Shown in pieces: positions 33,866-43,006 of a DNA stretch of 64,000 nucleotides. Under the pieces are notes generated by a model, which saw nothing but the letters and a program-made list of their open reading frames with translations, did not search any database and was not told the DNA's origin. Origin of the DNA: YA12-FULL-51-18 sp041665305 (GTDB lineage: Bacteria; Elusimicrobiota; Elusimicrobia; Elusimicrobiales; UBA9959). Every line of letters starts with the position of its first letter. Position 1 is the first letter of the stretch. A program made the translations under genes and the position numbers. The stretch is taken from the NCBI GenBank assembly GCA_041665305.1, contig JBAYJD010000001.1, positions 41,884 to 105,883 on the forward strand, in the 5' to 3' direction.

Positions 33866-34648
33866 ATGAAACATATTTTTATAGCTTGCCTTATTACCGC
33901 TCACTTGACGGCGTTCTGCGATCTTTTAGTTCATGCTCAATCCTTTATCCCAAAATACGGTCCGGATGGACATCCAAATGCCGTCTTGCTTAAAGCGGCG
34001 CCGGCGTTCATTCGCAAGAGCCCAGCCCCGGATTTTTGGGCGCTGATCCCTTACTATGACGGGATGCTCACGGGCCATTCCGCGTCAGCGGCAAGTGCGG
34101 CGACCGTGCTCAACGGATTGCGAAAAAACATCCGCTACTCCAGCTCCGACGAACTGGTCACCGAAGAAAGTCTTCTAAAAAAAGTCACAGCCGAAAACTG
34201 GGCCGCACGGCTTGCGGGTGAAAAACCAACCGGTGTGAATTTGGCTCAATTGGGCTCTATACTTAACACGGGCATGGCCGCTTACGGCCTGACAACGCAT
34301 CAGGCCGACGCGTTGAATGCGGTCGGCGCTAAAAAATCAATAACGGATAAATTCAGGAGGCTGCTCAGGAACAATGAGCTTTCAGACAGCGACTTTATTA
34401 TAGCCCATTACATGCAAAGCTCCTACACAGGAGACCCTGAAGGAGCCGTAGGAACTTATTCCGCTGTCGGAGCGTATGATCCGGACGATAATAAAGTGCT
34501 GATCCTGGAAACGGATAGAAAATATTACGAACCATATTGGATTTCCTTGGATACCTTTATCGAAGGATTGATCGCTTTGACAACAAAAGGGAAAACAACC
34601 GATGATCCGGGCGGTTTGATCTGGATTCACCCAAAAACGGATAAATAG
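33866..34648 (+). CDS. phytochelatin-synthase-fold protein, probably catalytically dead
   Basis: 260 aa. The ATG at 33866 has AGAGG about 10 nt upstream and a signal peptide (FIACLITAHLTAFCDLLVHA). The papain-like phytochelatin synthase layout is recognisable: a helix of type xxxVLNGL (SAASAATVLNGL), then YSAVGAYDPDDNKVLILETD and PYWISLDTFIEGL. In active bacterial enzymes the first helix carries the nucleophile Cys, the strand before 'SP-x-GAYD' carries His, and 'LILD' carries Asp. Here those positions read Ala/Ser, Thr and Glu, so none of the triad is obvious. It may be a periplasmic binding protein or an inhibitor derived from the enzyme. Base composition is slightly more AT-rich than its neighbours. 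The alignment is by eye. Confidence 0.68.
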   Translation: MKHIFIACLITAHLTAFCDLLVHAQSFIPKYGPDGHPNAVLLKAAPAFIRKSPAPDFWALIPYYDGMLTGHSASAASAATVLNGLRKNIRYSSSDELVTEESLLKKVTAENWAARLAGEKPTGVNLAQLGSILNTGMAAYGLTTHQADALNAVGAKKSITDKFRRLLRNNELSDSDFIIAHYMQSSYTGDPEGAVGTYSAVGAYDPDDNKVLILETDRKYYEPYWISLDTFIEGLIALTTKGKTTDDPGGLIWIHPKTDK

Positions 34649-34666
34649 CCCGCTTTTCTACGATGG

Positions 34667-34734
34667 AAGGACGGCGGCGGGGTGCGAAGCACAAATTCAA
34701 TGAACAGGCAACCGGCGCGCGCCGGGCCGTCCTT
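34667..34734 (+). repeat. dispersed repeat, family D2, copy 2, within a terminator-like stem
   Basis: Outer arms AAGGACGGC / GCCGTCCTT followed by TT; the interior (34679-34728) is the D2 sequence GGTGCGAAGCACAA...CAGGCAACCGGCG seen inverted at 25953-26004. It may terminate transcription before the GlmL-like operon. Confidence 0.65.
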
Positions 34735-34800
34735 TTATTGTGCCCTGTATTTATGTAAAATTGGCAGTGTAAAGCTGCGGGCTGGTTTTGCTATTACAAA

Positions 34801-35121
34801 ATGGGAATCTGGGATAACGCTTTTAAACTGCCGGGACACAGGGAGCTTACCGAAGAGGAAAAAGAGCTCCTCAGGGACCTGGCCCTTAAAGTCAATAAGC
34901 GTTCAATGGGCACTGCGGCCTCCCTTGCTCTTGAAAGTACCCGCCCCCTGCATAATCTGGGTTCACAGGCGCTTGTTTTCCTGCTTCCCCTGCTCAACGC
35001 TTTTTTCAGCAGGGAAAAGGTGGAAAGGTTCGTCGGTTTGCTGGAGAACCCCAAGGCGGCAGCGTTTTTTATAGAGGAACTGCGCGCGGGAGAGGAACAC
35101 GCGGAGCAACGGAAGCTTTAA
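34801..35121 (+). CDS. small hypothetical protein, first gene of the GlmL-like operon
   Basis: 106 aa, no signal peptide. An N-terminal acidic/basic helical region (LTEEEKELLRDLALKVNKR) leads to a hydrophobic helix (ALVFLLPLLNAFFS, about residues 56-69) and a charged C terminus. The hydrophobic stretch is short for a membrane segment and may pack against a partner. It ends 13 bp before the GlmL-like ATPase gene and is co-directional with the following eight genes, so it is probably an accessory part of that system. There is no clear ribosome binding site before its ATG. No family recognised. Confidence 0.65.
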   Translation: MGIWDNAFKLPGHRELTEEEKELLRDLALKVNKRSMGTAASLALESTRPLHNLGSQALVFLLPLLNAFFSREKVERFVGLLENPKAAAFFIEELRAGEEHAEQRKL

Positions 35122-35134
35122 AAGGAGCCGGACA

Positions 35135-36928
35135 ATGTCAAACAAGGATCTTGAGATAATAATAGCCACCGACTGCGGCAGCACCACCACCAAGGCCATC
35201 CTGATAGAAAAAAAGGGCGATACCTACCGCCAGACCTTCCGCGGAGAGGCCCCCACAACCGTCGAGGCTCCTTTTGAGGATGTTACCAAAGGAGTGCTGA
35301 ACGCCATTACCGAGGTGGAAGAGCTTTCCGGGCGCAAGCTCCTGGACGGCGAGCGCATAATCAGCCCCAATAACGGCAATACGGGGGCCGACATTTATGT
35401 CTCCACTTCCTCGGCCGGCGGCGGACTGCAGATGATGGTGGCCGGGGCCGTGAAGGCGATGACAGGCGAATCGGCCCAGCGCTGCGCTCTCGGGGCCGGA
35501 GCCATAGTCATGGATGTGCTGGCTTCCAACGACGGCCGCGCCGACCACGAGAAGATAGAGCGCATCCGCCAGCTCAGGCCCGACATGATGCTGCTTTCCG
35601 GCGGCACCGACGGCGGCTCCGTGACCCATGTGGTGGAGCTGGCGCAGTTCCTGAAAGCCGCCGACCCTAAGCCCCGCCTCGGCGCTTCCTACAAGCTTCC
35701 CGTAATTTACGCCGGGAACATCAAGGCTCAGCCCCAGGTAAAGGAGATCCTCGACTCAAGCACGGCCCTTATCGTCACCGAGAACCTGAGGCCTTCGCTT
35801 GAGAAAGAGAACCTTATGCCGGCCCGCCATAAGATCCACGACATTTTCCTGGAACATGTGATGCAGCAGGCTCCGGGTTATCCGAAGCTGATGAAGATGG
35901 TGGGCGCCCCGATCATGCCCACTCCCGCGGCCGTGGGCGTCATGACCGAAAAGTTCGCCAAAGCCAATAACTTCAATGTGCTGGCCGTGGATATAGGCGG
36001 CGCCACCACCGATGTGTTCTCCGTTTTTTCCGAAGTTTTCAACCGCACCGTCAGCGCCAATCTCGGCATGAGCTACTCGATCTCCAATGTGATGGCCGAG
36101 GCCGGGCTGCCCAACCTCCTCAGATGGCTGCCCTTCGACCTGGACGAGCAGGACCTACGGAACCGCCTGAAGAACAAGATGATCCGGCCCACCACCATCC
36201 CGGCCACCGTAGAGGACTTGCAGGTGGAACATGCGGTGGCGCGCGAGGCCCTGCGCCTGGCTTTCGACCAGCATAAGGCTCTGGCCGTGGGCCTCAAAGG
36301 TGTGCAGCAGGAACGGTCCATTTCCGACGCTTTCGACCAGACCGCGAGCGGACAAAGTCTTATCGACCTGATGAAGCTGGACTATATCATAGGTTCGGGC
36401 GGGATCCTTGCCCACTCCCCCCGCAGGACCCAGTCCATGATGATGATGATCGACGCCTACCAGCCCGAGGGCGTTACCATGATAGCCGTCGACTCGATCT
36501 TTATGATGCCCCATCTGGGAGTGCTGGCGCAGATAAGCGAGAAAGCCGCCCTGGATGTGTTCTATCACGACTGCCTGGTGCGCCTGGGCACCTGCCTGGC
36601 CCCGAAAGGCATGGGCAAGGAGGGCCAGGTCATCCTGGACTGGGAACTTATCGGCGACGACGGCAAACGCCATAGCGGCGAACTGCGCTTCGGCGATATC
36701 CTGCATGTCCCTTTCGAATCCCCCAAGGGGCGCGCGATAGTGAAGCCGGCCAAAGGATTCGACATGGGAGCGGGTTCCGGCAATAAAGTGGAAGCGAACA
36801 TAGAGGGCGGGGTCGTGGGCGTGGTGCTGGACGGCCGCGGCAGGCCGTTCGACCTGGCCAAGGTCCCGGCCAAACGCATAGCGGACCTCAACAAATGGTA
36901 CAAAGCCATGGACATGTATCCCGTCTGA
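35135..36928 (+). CDS. GlmL/MutL-family ASKHA ATPase (orphan, no mutase nearby)
   Basis: 597 aa. Two ATP-phosphate loops of the actin/Hsp70/hexokinase type are visible: IIATDCGSTTTKAILIE near the N terminus and VLAVDIGGATTDVFSV at about residue 285. It also has MMLLSGGTDGGSV and YIIGSGGILAHSP. These are typical of GlmL/MutL, the proposed reactivating chaperone of the B12-dependent glutamate mutase. No glutamate or ornithine mutase subunit is in the window. It has an AAGGAG site and lies between small conserved proteins, upstream of a B12-type radical SAM gene and four membrane proteins. It is longer than the roughly 460 aa I expect for GlmL. I infer that it energises or assembles the membrane system downstream, possibly through a B12 enzyme. 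Confidence 0.82.
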   Translation: MSNKDLEIIIATDCGSTTTKAILIEKKGDTYRQTFRGEAPTTVEAPFEDVTKGVLNAITEVEELSGRKLLDGERIISPNNGNTGADIYVSTSSAGGGLQMMVAGAVKAMTGESAQRCALGAGAIVMDVLASNDGRADHEKIERIRQLRPDMMLLSGGTDGGSVTHVVELAQFLKAADPKPRLGASYKLPVIYAGNIKAQPQVKEILDSSTALIVTENLRPSLEKENLMPARHKIHDIFLEHVMQQAPGYPKLMKMVGAPIMPTPAAVGVMTEKFAKANNFNVLAVDIGGATTDVFSVFSEVFNRTVSANLGMSYSISNVMAEAGLPNLLRWLPFDLDEQDLRNRLKNKMIRPTTIPATVEDLQVEHAVAREALRLAFDQHKALAVGLKGVQQERSISDAFDQTASGQSLIDLMKLDYIIGSGGILAHSPRRTQSMMMMIDAYQPEGVTMIAVDSIFMMPHLGVLAQISEKAALDVFYHDCLVRLGTCLAPKGMGKEGQVILDWELIGDDGKRHSGELRFGDILHVPFESPKGRAIVKPAKGFDMGAGSGNKVEANIEGGVVGVVLDGRGRPFDLAKVPAKRIADLNKWYKAMDMYPV

Positions 36929-36941
36929 CAGGAGGAATTTT

Positions 36942-38066
36942 ATGGCGCACGCTTATACACCCGGTCTTAAAGTCATTCCCTGCACCGTGCTGAGGAAGAA
37001 AAGGCTTCTGCCCATCCCCGGCCGGGTGCTGGCGGAGCTGGATAAACAGGTTGAGGCCCTGGATGTGGTGGCCCAGACCCAGCTGCCAGGCAAGGTCTTC
37101 TCCGTCAATGTGGCCAACCGGCTGGCGGTGGGCCCGGAAGAGATCCAGGGTTTCATGCTCAAGAAGGAAGGCGATCCGATCAAAAAAGGAGAGCTGCTCG
37201 CCGAGAATAAACCTTTTTTAAAATGGTTCAAGACCACCGTAGAGTCGCCCGTGGACGGGACGATCGAAGCCGTTTCTCTGGTTACCGGGCAGGTCCTGCT
37301 GCGCGAACCTCCGAAGATCCTCCCCATCAGGGCTTATGTGAAGGGTAAGGTGGTGGAAGTGATCCCGGAGTTCGGCGTGACCGTGGAGTCCGAAGGCACC
37401 TTTATCCAGGGCATTTTCGGCATCGGCGGCGAAACCAACGGCGAGATCTCCGTGGCCGTGGCCAGCCCGGATGAGGACCTGGCCCCTGAGGGCCTGAACG
37501 AGACGCACAAAGGCAAAATAGTCATAGGCGGAAAGCACGCGAGCCTGGCCACGATAAAGCGGGCCGTGGAGCTGGGCGTGCACGCCGTCGTGGTGGGCGG
37601 CATCCATGACCGGGACCTGCGCCAGCTGCTGGGCTACGACATAGGCGTGGCCGTCACGGGCACCGAGCGGATCGGCGTTACCCTTATCGTCACAGAGGGC
37701 TTCGGCATGATCCCTATGGCGGAATATACCTTCAAGCTCCTTTCTTCCAGGAACGGGGAAAAAGCTTCGGTTTCCGGCGCCACCCAGATCCGCGCCGGCG
37801 TCATGAGGCCGGAGATCCTGGTGCCCGGCTACCCCAAGAACGTCACCACCTGCAAGAAGGAAGAGGGCCGCGGCTGGATAGAGCCCGGCGACCCGGTGCG
37901 CATCATCCGCGAACCCCATTTCGGCGTTATAGGCGTAGTAAAGTCGCTGCCGCCCGAGCTGACCAAGGTCGGCAGCGAGTCGCATGTGCGCGTGCTGGAA
38001 GTGGATCTGCCGGGCGGAGAAACCTTGGTGATCCCCAGGGCGAATATCGAAGTGCTGGAGAAGTAA
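36942..38066 (+). CDS. conserved soluble protein with barrel-sandwich and KOW/SH3-like domains
   Basis: 374 aa, no signal peptide or membrane segment. The N-terminal third resembles a barrel-sandwich (lipoyl/biotinyl-like or RnfC-like) fold: LPGKVFSVNVANRLAVG, VESPVDGTIEAVSLVTGQVL, but without the lysine-containing lipoyl motif. The middle contains GKIVIGGKHASLATIKRAVE and VHAVVVGGIHDRDLRQLLGY. The C terminus (GDPVRIIREPHFGVIGVVKS, ending VIPRANIEVLE) is a KOW/SH3-like barrel. AGGAGG lies before its ATG, 13 bp after the GlmL-like gene, and the radical SAM gene starts on the next base after its stop. It is likely an obligate partner of the ATPase. Function unknown. Confidence 0.75.
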   Translation: MAHAYTPGLKVIPCTVLRKKRLLPIPGRVLAELDKQVEALDVVAQTQLPGKVFSVNVANRLAVGPEEIQGFMLKKEGDPIKKGELLAENKPFLKWFKTTVESPVDGTIEAVSLVTGQVLLREPPKILPIRAYVKGKVVEVIPEFGVTVESEGTFIQGIFGIGGETNGEISVAVASPDEDLAPEGLNETHKGKIVIGGKHASLATIKRAVELGVHAVVVGGIHDRDLRQLLGYDIGVAVTGTERIGVTLIVTEGFGMIPMAEYTFKLLSSRNGEKASVSGATQIRAGVMRPEILVPGYPKNVTTCKKEEGRGWIEPGDPVRIIREPHFGVIGVVKSLPPELTKVGSESHVRVLEVDLPGGETLVIPRANIEVLEK

Positions 38067-39449
38067 ATGAAAATCCTGCTCGTAAAACCCGGTACCGCGC
38101 TGGCCGACCATATACAGCCGTCGCTGGGTCTGGCCTATCTGGCCGGCAGTCTTCTGAGGAGCCACGAAGTTGAGATAATAGATTTCGGCAAGACCGGGCG
38201 GCGGGAGGACCTGTTCAAGGCGGCTCTTAAACGCTTCCAGCCTGATGTGGTGGGATTTCAGTGCTATACTTCCGAGATAGGCGAGGCGAAAAAACTCGCC
38301 GGGCTCACCCGCCGGGAACTTCCGGCGGCCGTGGTGGTGGCGGGCGGGCCCAACCCGACGCTCTGCCCCGAAGAAACAATGAGCAAACTCGGCCCCGCCG
38401 TGGATTATATACTGCGCGGCGAGACCGAAGAGACTTTTCCCAAATTTCTGGAGAACCTGCACAACAGCGCCGCTTTCCCCGGGATCCCGGGCCTTGTATG
38501 GCGCGAGAACGGGCGCTTGCGCGTAAACGAAATGTCGTTGATCGCGGATCTCGACTCCCTGCCCCTCCCGGCCTGGCATCTGATAAACCCGCAGGAATAC
38601 CCTCCCGCCCAGCACGGGGCTTTTTTCAAGCGGTTCCCCATCGCCCCCATAATCACCACCCGGGGCTGCCCGTTCTCCTGCTCTTTCTGCACCGCGCCCA
38701 TCCTGAGCGGCAAAACCATGAGGCGGCGCAGCGCGGAATCGGTGATGAGCGAGATAGGTCTGCTCTACAGGGATTTCGGGATCAGGGAGATCCATATCGT
38801 AGACGATAATTTCACGCTGAACAAGGAGCACGCGGTTTCCATCCTGAAAAAGATCATAGAAAGCGGGCTGCCCATCTCTCTATCTTTCCCCAACGGCGTG
38901 AGGATCAACACTCTGGATGCGGAGCTTCTGGAACTGATGAAGCAAAGCGGGGTTTATCTTATTTCGGTGGGAATAGAGTCGGGTTCGGACGACACTCTTA
39001 AACGGATGAACAAGCAGCTGACCGTGAAGCTTATCCGTGAAAAAGTGGAGCTTATCAGGAGCAAGGGCATAGATCTGGCCGCGTTCTTCGTGATAGCGTT
39101 CCCGGACGAAACGGCGGAGGATATAAGGAAATCTATCGATTTTTCGCTGGAACTGCCGCTGCTGAGGGCCAATTATTTCACTTTTTTCCCCCTTCCTTTG
39201 ACCCCGATCTGCGACAAGCTCAGGGAGTCCGGCGAGATCGGGTCAGAGGACATTTCAGATCTGATGCTCAACAGCGTGCCTTACGCGCCCAAGGGCCTGA
39301 CGCGCAGGCAGGTGCGTAATTTGCAGCGCGAGGCCTTTCTCAGATTTTACCTGCGGCCGCGGATCCTGTTCAGGAATCTCCGCCAGGTGAGGTCCGTGAG
39401 GCATCTCGGCTACCTGGTCAAAAGATTCTATCACTGGATACTCATGTAA
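38067..39449 (+). CDS. B12-binding-type radical SAM protein
   Basis: 460 aa. The N-terminal cobalamin-binding-like domain (KILLVKPGTALADHIQPSLG, then VVVAGGPNPTLCPEETM) resembles BchE-type enzymes, although the DxHxxG ligand is not evident. A radical SAM core has ITTRGCPFSCSFCTAPI (CxxxCxxC at about residues 203-210), IREIHIVDDNFTLNKEHA and VGIESGSDDTLKRMNKQLT. These enzymes make difficult methyl transfers or rearrangements on lipids, peptides or tetrapyrroles. The start ATG follows the previous stop directly, and the next gene overlaps by 1 bp (ATGTAATGG), so it is firmly in the operon. Substrate unknown; a membrane-lipid or polyprenyl-linked sugar is possible given the next gene. Confidence 0.88.
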   Translation: MKILLVKPGTALADHIQPSLGLAYLAGSLLRSHEVEIIDFGKTGRREDLFKAALKRFQPDVVGFQCYTSEIGEAKKLAGLTRRELPAAVVVAGGPNPTLCPEETMSKLGPAVDYILRGETEETFPKFLENLHNSAAFPGIPGLVWRENGRLRVNEMSLIADLDSLPLPAWHLINPQEYPPAQHGAFFKRFPIAPIITTRGCPFSCSFCTAPILSGKTMRRRSAESVMSEIGLLYRDFGIREIHIVDDNFTLNKEHAVSILKKIIESGLPISLSFPNGVRINTLDAELLELMKQSGVYLISVGIESGSDDTLKRMNKQLTVKLIREKVELIRSKGIDLAAFFVIAFPDETAEDIRKSIDFSLELPLLRANYFTFFPLPLTPICDKLRESGEIGSEDISDLMLNSVPYAPKGLTRRQVRNLQREAFLRFYLRPRILFRNLRQVRSVRHLGYLVKRFYHWILM

Positions 39450-41662
39450 TGGCTAAAAATAAAAAAAAAGGATCGCGCGCCCAGGCCGCGGCGATCCCCG
39501 ACGCCGGCCGGTTTCCGTCCTGGGTGGTCTGGCCGGTTTTTGCCGCCTGGGGTCTTCTTGTTTTCAAGAACTATTATTCCCGCTTCACTCCCGACCTTAA
39601 TTCGCTCTTTGTGATTTTGTCCCCCGATCAATATCTGGGCGGCTTGTGGAAAGTCGTGCCGGGGCATTTTTTTAACCTCCTGCTGGCGCTGGCTTTCCTG
39701 TTCTGTTCTTTTTCCGCCGGCCGCCCGGTGCTGAGATGGTCCGGCTTTAAATTCTTCGGCCCGCTGGAGGAATTCGTGTTTTCCGCGGGGACCGGCTTCG
39801 GCCTGGCGGCCGGTTTTGTATTCGCGCTCTCCGTTCTTAAGCTTCTTTATTTCTGGGCCGTCGCGGCGCCGCTGGGGCTGCTTTTTGCCGCGGGACTGGC
39901 CGATCTGCGCCGGCATCCCATGTCGGGCGGTGCGGAGCTTCCCGCCGCGCCGCGCGGAGCCGATTTTGCGGCTGTTACGATCCTGCTGCTGGCTATGCTG
40001 CTGAACCTGGCCGGCGTCCTGTCGCCTGAAATATTCTATGACTCCCTTGTGTATCACCTGGCTGTGCCCAATTTCTATGTTATAAATCACAAGATGACCC
40101 CTATGCCGTACAATTTTTATTCCGATCTGCCGTTCACCCACGGCATGTTGTACGCGGCGGCCCTGTTGCTCAAGGATGAGATCCTGGCCAAGTTCATAAA
40201 CTACTGGGCCGGTATTCTGGCCTCCGCGGCCGTCCTGGCCATGGGCGTCCGCTATTTCTCATGGCGCGCCGGTTTGTGGGGCGCTTTGATCTTTTACACG
40301 GTCGCGCACGCCATGATTGCCTCCTGGTCGGCGGGCACGGAGGCGCTGCTTACCCTGTTCTCCACGCTCGCCGTTTACGCCGTACTGAACCGCAGCGAGG
40401 AAGAGCGGGGCTGGCTTTGGCTGGCCGCTGTGTTCTCGGGCCTGGCCATGGGCGTAAAATACACCGGGTTTTTTACGGCTTTGGGGGTAATGGCCGCATA
40501 CGCCTATGCCAGGCGCTTCAGGCCCGCCTCCGCCGTCAAGGAGCTCGCGGCGTTCACCCTTATCGCCTCGCTGCTGGTGGGGCCGTGGCTGGTCAAGAAT
40601 TACATCTATACGGGCAATCCCGTCCACCCTTTCGCTATGGGAGTTTTCAGGCCGGGCGACAGCTCGGACCCGCAGAAGCTCGCAAACTTCGCCTCCCAGG
40701 CCGCCCAACTGGACGGTTCCGGCGTCGGGACCTGGCTGGCCAGGCCGTGGAAGATCACAATGGGCAGGATGGCTAATTCCGAATATTTCAGCCCGCTTTT
40801 TATTTTTCTGCTGCCCCTGGCTTTTCTGCTGGCCCCGTCCCTTCGGCCCCTGAATCGGAACGGGGCGTCCGGTCCCCCCTGTCCCCCGTCGCCGGCGGCG
40901 TTGCGGGGATTGTGGCTCTTTTTTCTTGTGGTCTGGGGAGCGTGGTCGGTCACTTCCACGATGGTCCGCTTTCTGATGCCGGTTTATCCGGCGGCGGGAC
41001 TTATAATCGCCGCGTATCTTTTCGCGCCGGGGCATAAGGCCCTTAAAACGGCGCTAAAAACCGCGGTTCTGGCGGCTTGCCTGACCGGCGTCTACTGGTC
41101 GTCGGCCATCTTTTACTCCGAGGGGCGCTGGCGTCCGCTGGCAGGGGCGGTTGGGAAGGACGAATATCTGGCCCGTACCCAGCCGGCCTATCCCTACAGC
41201 AGTTATGCCTGTTTGAAATATATCAATGAGAAGCTGCCGCCGGACGCCAAAGTGCTGTTCGTCGGAGACGAGCGCAGCTTTTACATGAAGAAAAATTTCG
41301 TCGTGAGTTCCGTTTATGATAAGACCGCGCTGGTGGAGTACGCCGCGGTTTCAAAGACGGGCGATGAGCTGTATGAACGTCTTAAGACGGATGGTTTTAC
41401 GCATCTGCTTTTGAATGTGGCCGAGGGGATACGGCTGGGCAGGGGTTACAATATGTTTTATTTTGATGCGGGGTCTCTGCGGGTATTTAACGAGTTCTGG
41501 GCCCGGCACATAAAAGAAGCGTATTTTAATGATGAGACCCAGGACGGGCGGGTCATCAACAGGACGGCCGTTTATGAGCTTGTCTCCGTGAGGGATGGTT
41601 CTTCTCCGCCGCCGTACAATTTTATGGACGCCGTTATTCTGAAGGGCATAAGCGCCAAATAG
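39449..41662 (+). CDS. GT39/ArnT-like integral-membrane glycosyltransferase
   Basis: 737 aa, about twelve or thirteen membrane segments. A large first loop region has the family's typical acidic patch just after a membrane segment: SPEIFYDSLVYHLAVPNF (about residue 190), then DLPFTHGMLYAAALLL. The soluble C-terminal part (from about 590) has DAKVLFVGDERSFYMKKNF and RVFNEFWARHIKEAY. Such enzymes transfer sugars from polyprenyl-phosphate donors to proteins or lipids at the outer face of the inner membrane. The ATG overlaps the stop of the radical SAM gene. The next gene follows after 60 bp. The acceptor is unknown. Confidence 0.78.
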   Translation: MAKNKKKGSRAQAAAIPDAGRFPSWVVWPVFAAWGLLVFKNYYSRFTPDLNSLFVILSPDQYLGGLWKVVPGHFFNLLLALAFLFCSFSAGRPVLRWSGFKFFGPLEEFVFSAGTGFGLAAGFVFALSVLKLLYFWAVAAPLGLLFAAGLADLRRHPMSGGAELPAAPRGADFAAVTILLLAMLLNLAGVLSPEIFYDSLVYHLAVPNFYVINHKMTPMPYNFYSDLPFTHGMLYAAALLLKDEILAKFINYWAGILASAAVLAMGVRYFSWRAGLWGALIFYTVAHAMIASWSAGTEALLTLFSTLAVYAVLNRSEEERGWLWLAAVFSGLAMGVKYTGFFTALGVMAAYAYARRFRPASAVKELAAFTLIASLLVGPWLVKNYIYTGNPVHPFAMGVFRPGDSSDPQKLANFASQAAQLDGSGVGTWLARPWKITMGRMANSEYFSPLFIFLLPLAFLLAPSLRPLNRNGASGPPCPPSPAALRGLWLFFLVVWGAWSVTSTMVRFLMPVYPAAGLIIAAYLFAPGHKALKTALKTAVLAACLTGVYWSSAIFYSEGRWRPLAGAVGKDEYLARTQPAYPYSSYACLKYINEKLPPDAKVLFVGDERSFYMKKNFVVSSVYDKTALVEYAAVSKTGDELYERLKTDGFTHLLLNVAEGIRLGRGYNMFYFDAGSLRVFNEFWARHIKEAYFNDETQDGRVINRTAVYELVSVRDGSSPPPYNFMDAVILKGISAK

Positions 41663-41722
41663 CAGGCCGACGGAATATAAAGGTGTCCCTGTCGGCGAAA
41701 TATTGTAAAATGATGCTTTAAT

Positions 41723-43000
41723 ATGACAAAAAACAAACCTGGTTTAGCCTTTATCTTTTTGCTGTTCGCGGCCGCTAACGCCTTCTCCGCCCAGCCCGGC
41801 GGGGCCGGTAAGGAGCGGACGCAGACCGGTCCTATGGCCCCCCTCCGCCTCGCTGGTCTGACGGCCATGGACATGCCGTATGATGCCGGCGGGACGGCTT
41901 TGCTTAAATGGGATGTCCGCCCGGAGGACACGCCCGATACGAGCTATCAGGTATATGTTTCCTCTATGGAGACGGGAGGCTGGATAAAGGCAGACGAATT
42001 CCCCGCCGCCTCCAGGACGAGCAGCGAGATAGACCTGCCGTTCTGGGCCTGGAACGCCGCTCCCAAGGAACACGCGGTAAAGCTGGAACTTAATAATTTC
42101 TACGGCGAGGAGCAGGCCGCCGCCTCGGTTTTCCGCTTTAAAGTGACTACGGTCAGGGACAAGAAGGCCTTTGACAGCCAGGTGGTTTCTGTCAAAACCG
42201 CCGGCAACTGGTTCCGTCTGGACAGGCTTAATAACCTTGTCCTCCTCCTGGTCATTATCATCGTCTTTTTTCTGGCGGTCTCCCACGCCAAGCGCAAAGG
42301 CCTCTTCATCCGCCGCATAGCCGGTCTTGACGCCATAGACGAGGCCATCGGCCGCGCCACCGAAATGGGAAAACCCATCTATTATGTGCCCGGTATCGGC
42401 AATATGAGTTCCATTTCCACTATCGCCTCCGCGTTCATTCTGGGAGAGGTTTCCAAGAAAGTGGCCCAGTATGACAGCCAGATAAAAGTTCCGCACTACG
42501 ACCCTATAGTCATGACCGTCTGCAAAGAAGTGGTAAAACAGGCCTTCCTGGAAGCCGGGCGGCCGGATTCCTACAGGGAGGATATCAACCAGTTCATCAG
42601 CCAGGACCAGTTCTCCTACGCGGCCTCGGTGGACGGCCTGATCTCCCGCGAAAAGCCGGCCGCCGTATTCTTCATGGGCTATTTTATGGCGGAATCGCTG
42701 CTGCTCGCCGAGGTCGGCGCCACCAGCGGCGCCATCCAGATAGCCGGCACCGACGTGGAAACGCAGCTTCCGTTCTTTTTTACGGCCTGCGACTATACCC
42801 TGATAGGCGAAGAGCTGTATGCCGCCGGGGCCTACCTGTCCAAGGAGCCCATGCTGCTCAGCGCCCTCAAGGTCCAGGATTTCGGCAAACTGGTAGTGAT
42901 GGTCTCGGTTTTCTTCGGCATCATACTTGTGGCCGCGGGCGCCAAGTTTCACTGGGATCCGTTCGTGCGGGTCATCCTGAACCTGTTCAAAGCGTATTGA
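41723..43000 (+). CDS. membrane protein with extracytoplasmic FN3-like domain (DUF6754-like)
   Basis: 425 aa. Signal segment (FIFLLFAAANAFSA), then an Ig/FN3-like domain (about residues 35-165: GTALLKWDVRPEDTPDTSYQ, and AVKLELNNFYGEEQAA), a transmembrane helix (LVLLLVIIIVFFLAVSHA, about 172-190), then a cytoplasmic domain with GLDAIDEAIGRATEMGKPIY, VPGIGNMSSISTIASAFILG and VDGLISREKPAAVFFMGYFM, and a last membrane helix (VVMVSVFFGIILVAAG). The GLDAIDEAIGRATEMG region is the hallmark, as I recall it, of DUF6754 proteins. It has a 6-bp gap to the next gene. I infer a core component of the membrane complex; function unknown. Confidence 0.75.
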   Translation: MTKNKPGLAFIFLLFAAANAFSAQPGGAGKERTQTGPMAPLRLAGLTAMDMPYDAGGTALLKWDVRPEDTPDTSYQVYVSSMETGGWIKADEFPAASRTSSEIDLPFWAWNAAPKEHAVKLELNNFYGEEQAAASVFRFKVTTVRDKKAFDSQVVSVKTAGNWFRLDRLNNLVLLLVIIIVFFLAVSHAKRKGLFIRRIAGLDAIDEAIGRATEMGKPIYYVPGIGNMSSISTIASAFILGEVSKKVAQYDSQIKVPHYDPIVMTVCKEVVKQAFLEAGRPDSYREDINQFISQDQFSYAASVDGLISREKPAAVFFMGYFMAESLLLAEVGATSGAIQIAGTDVETQLPFFFTACDYTLIGEELYAAGAYLSKEPMLLSALKVQDFGKLVVMVSVFFGIILVAAGAKFHWDPFVRVILNLFKAY

Positions 43001-43006
43001 GAAATT

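Noticed and set aside
37218..38831. A 537-codon antisense frame over the GlmL partner and radical SAM genes
   Set aside because: Composition is typical of a GC-bias shadow and both sense genes are clear.
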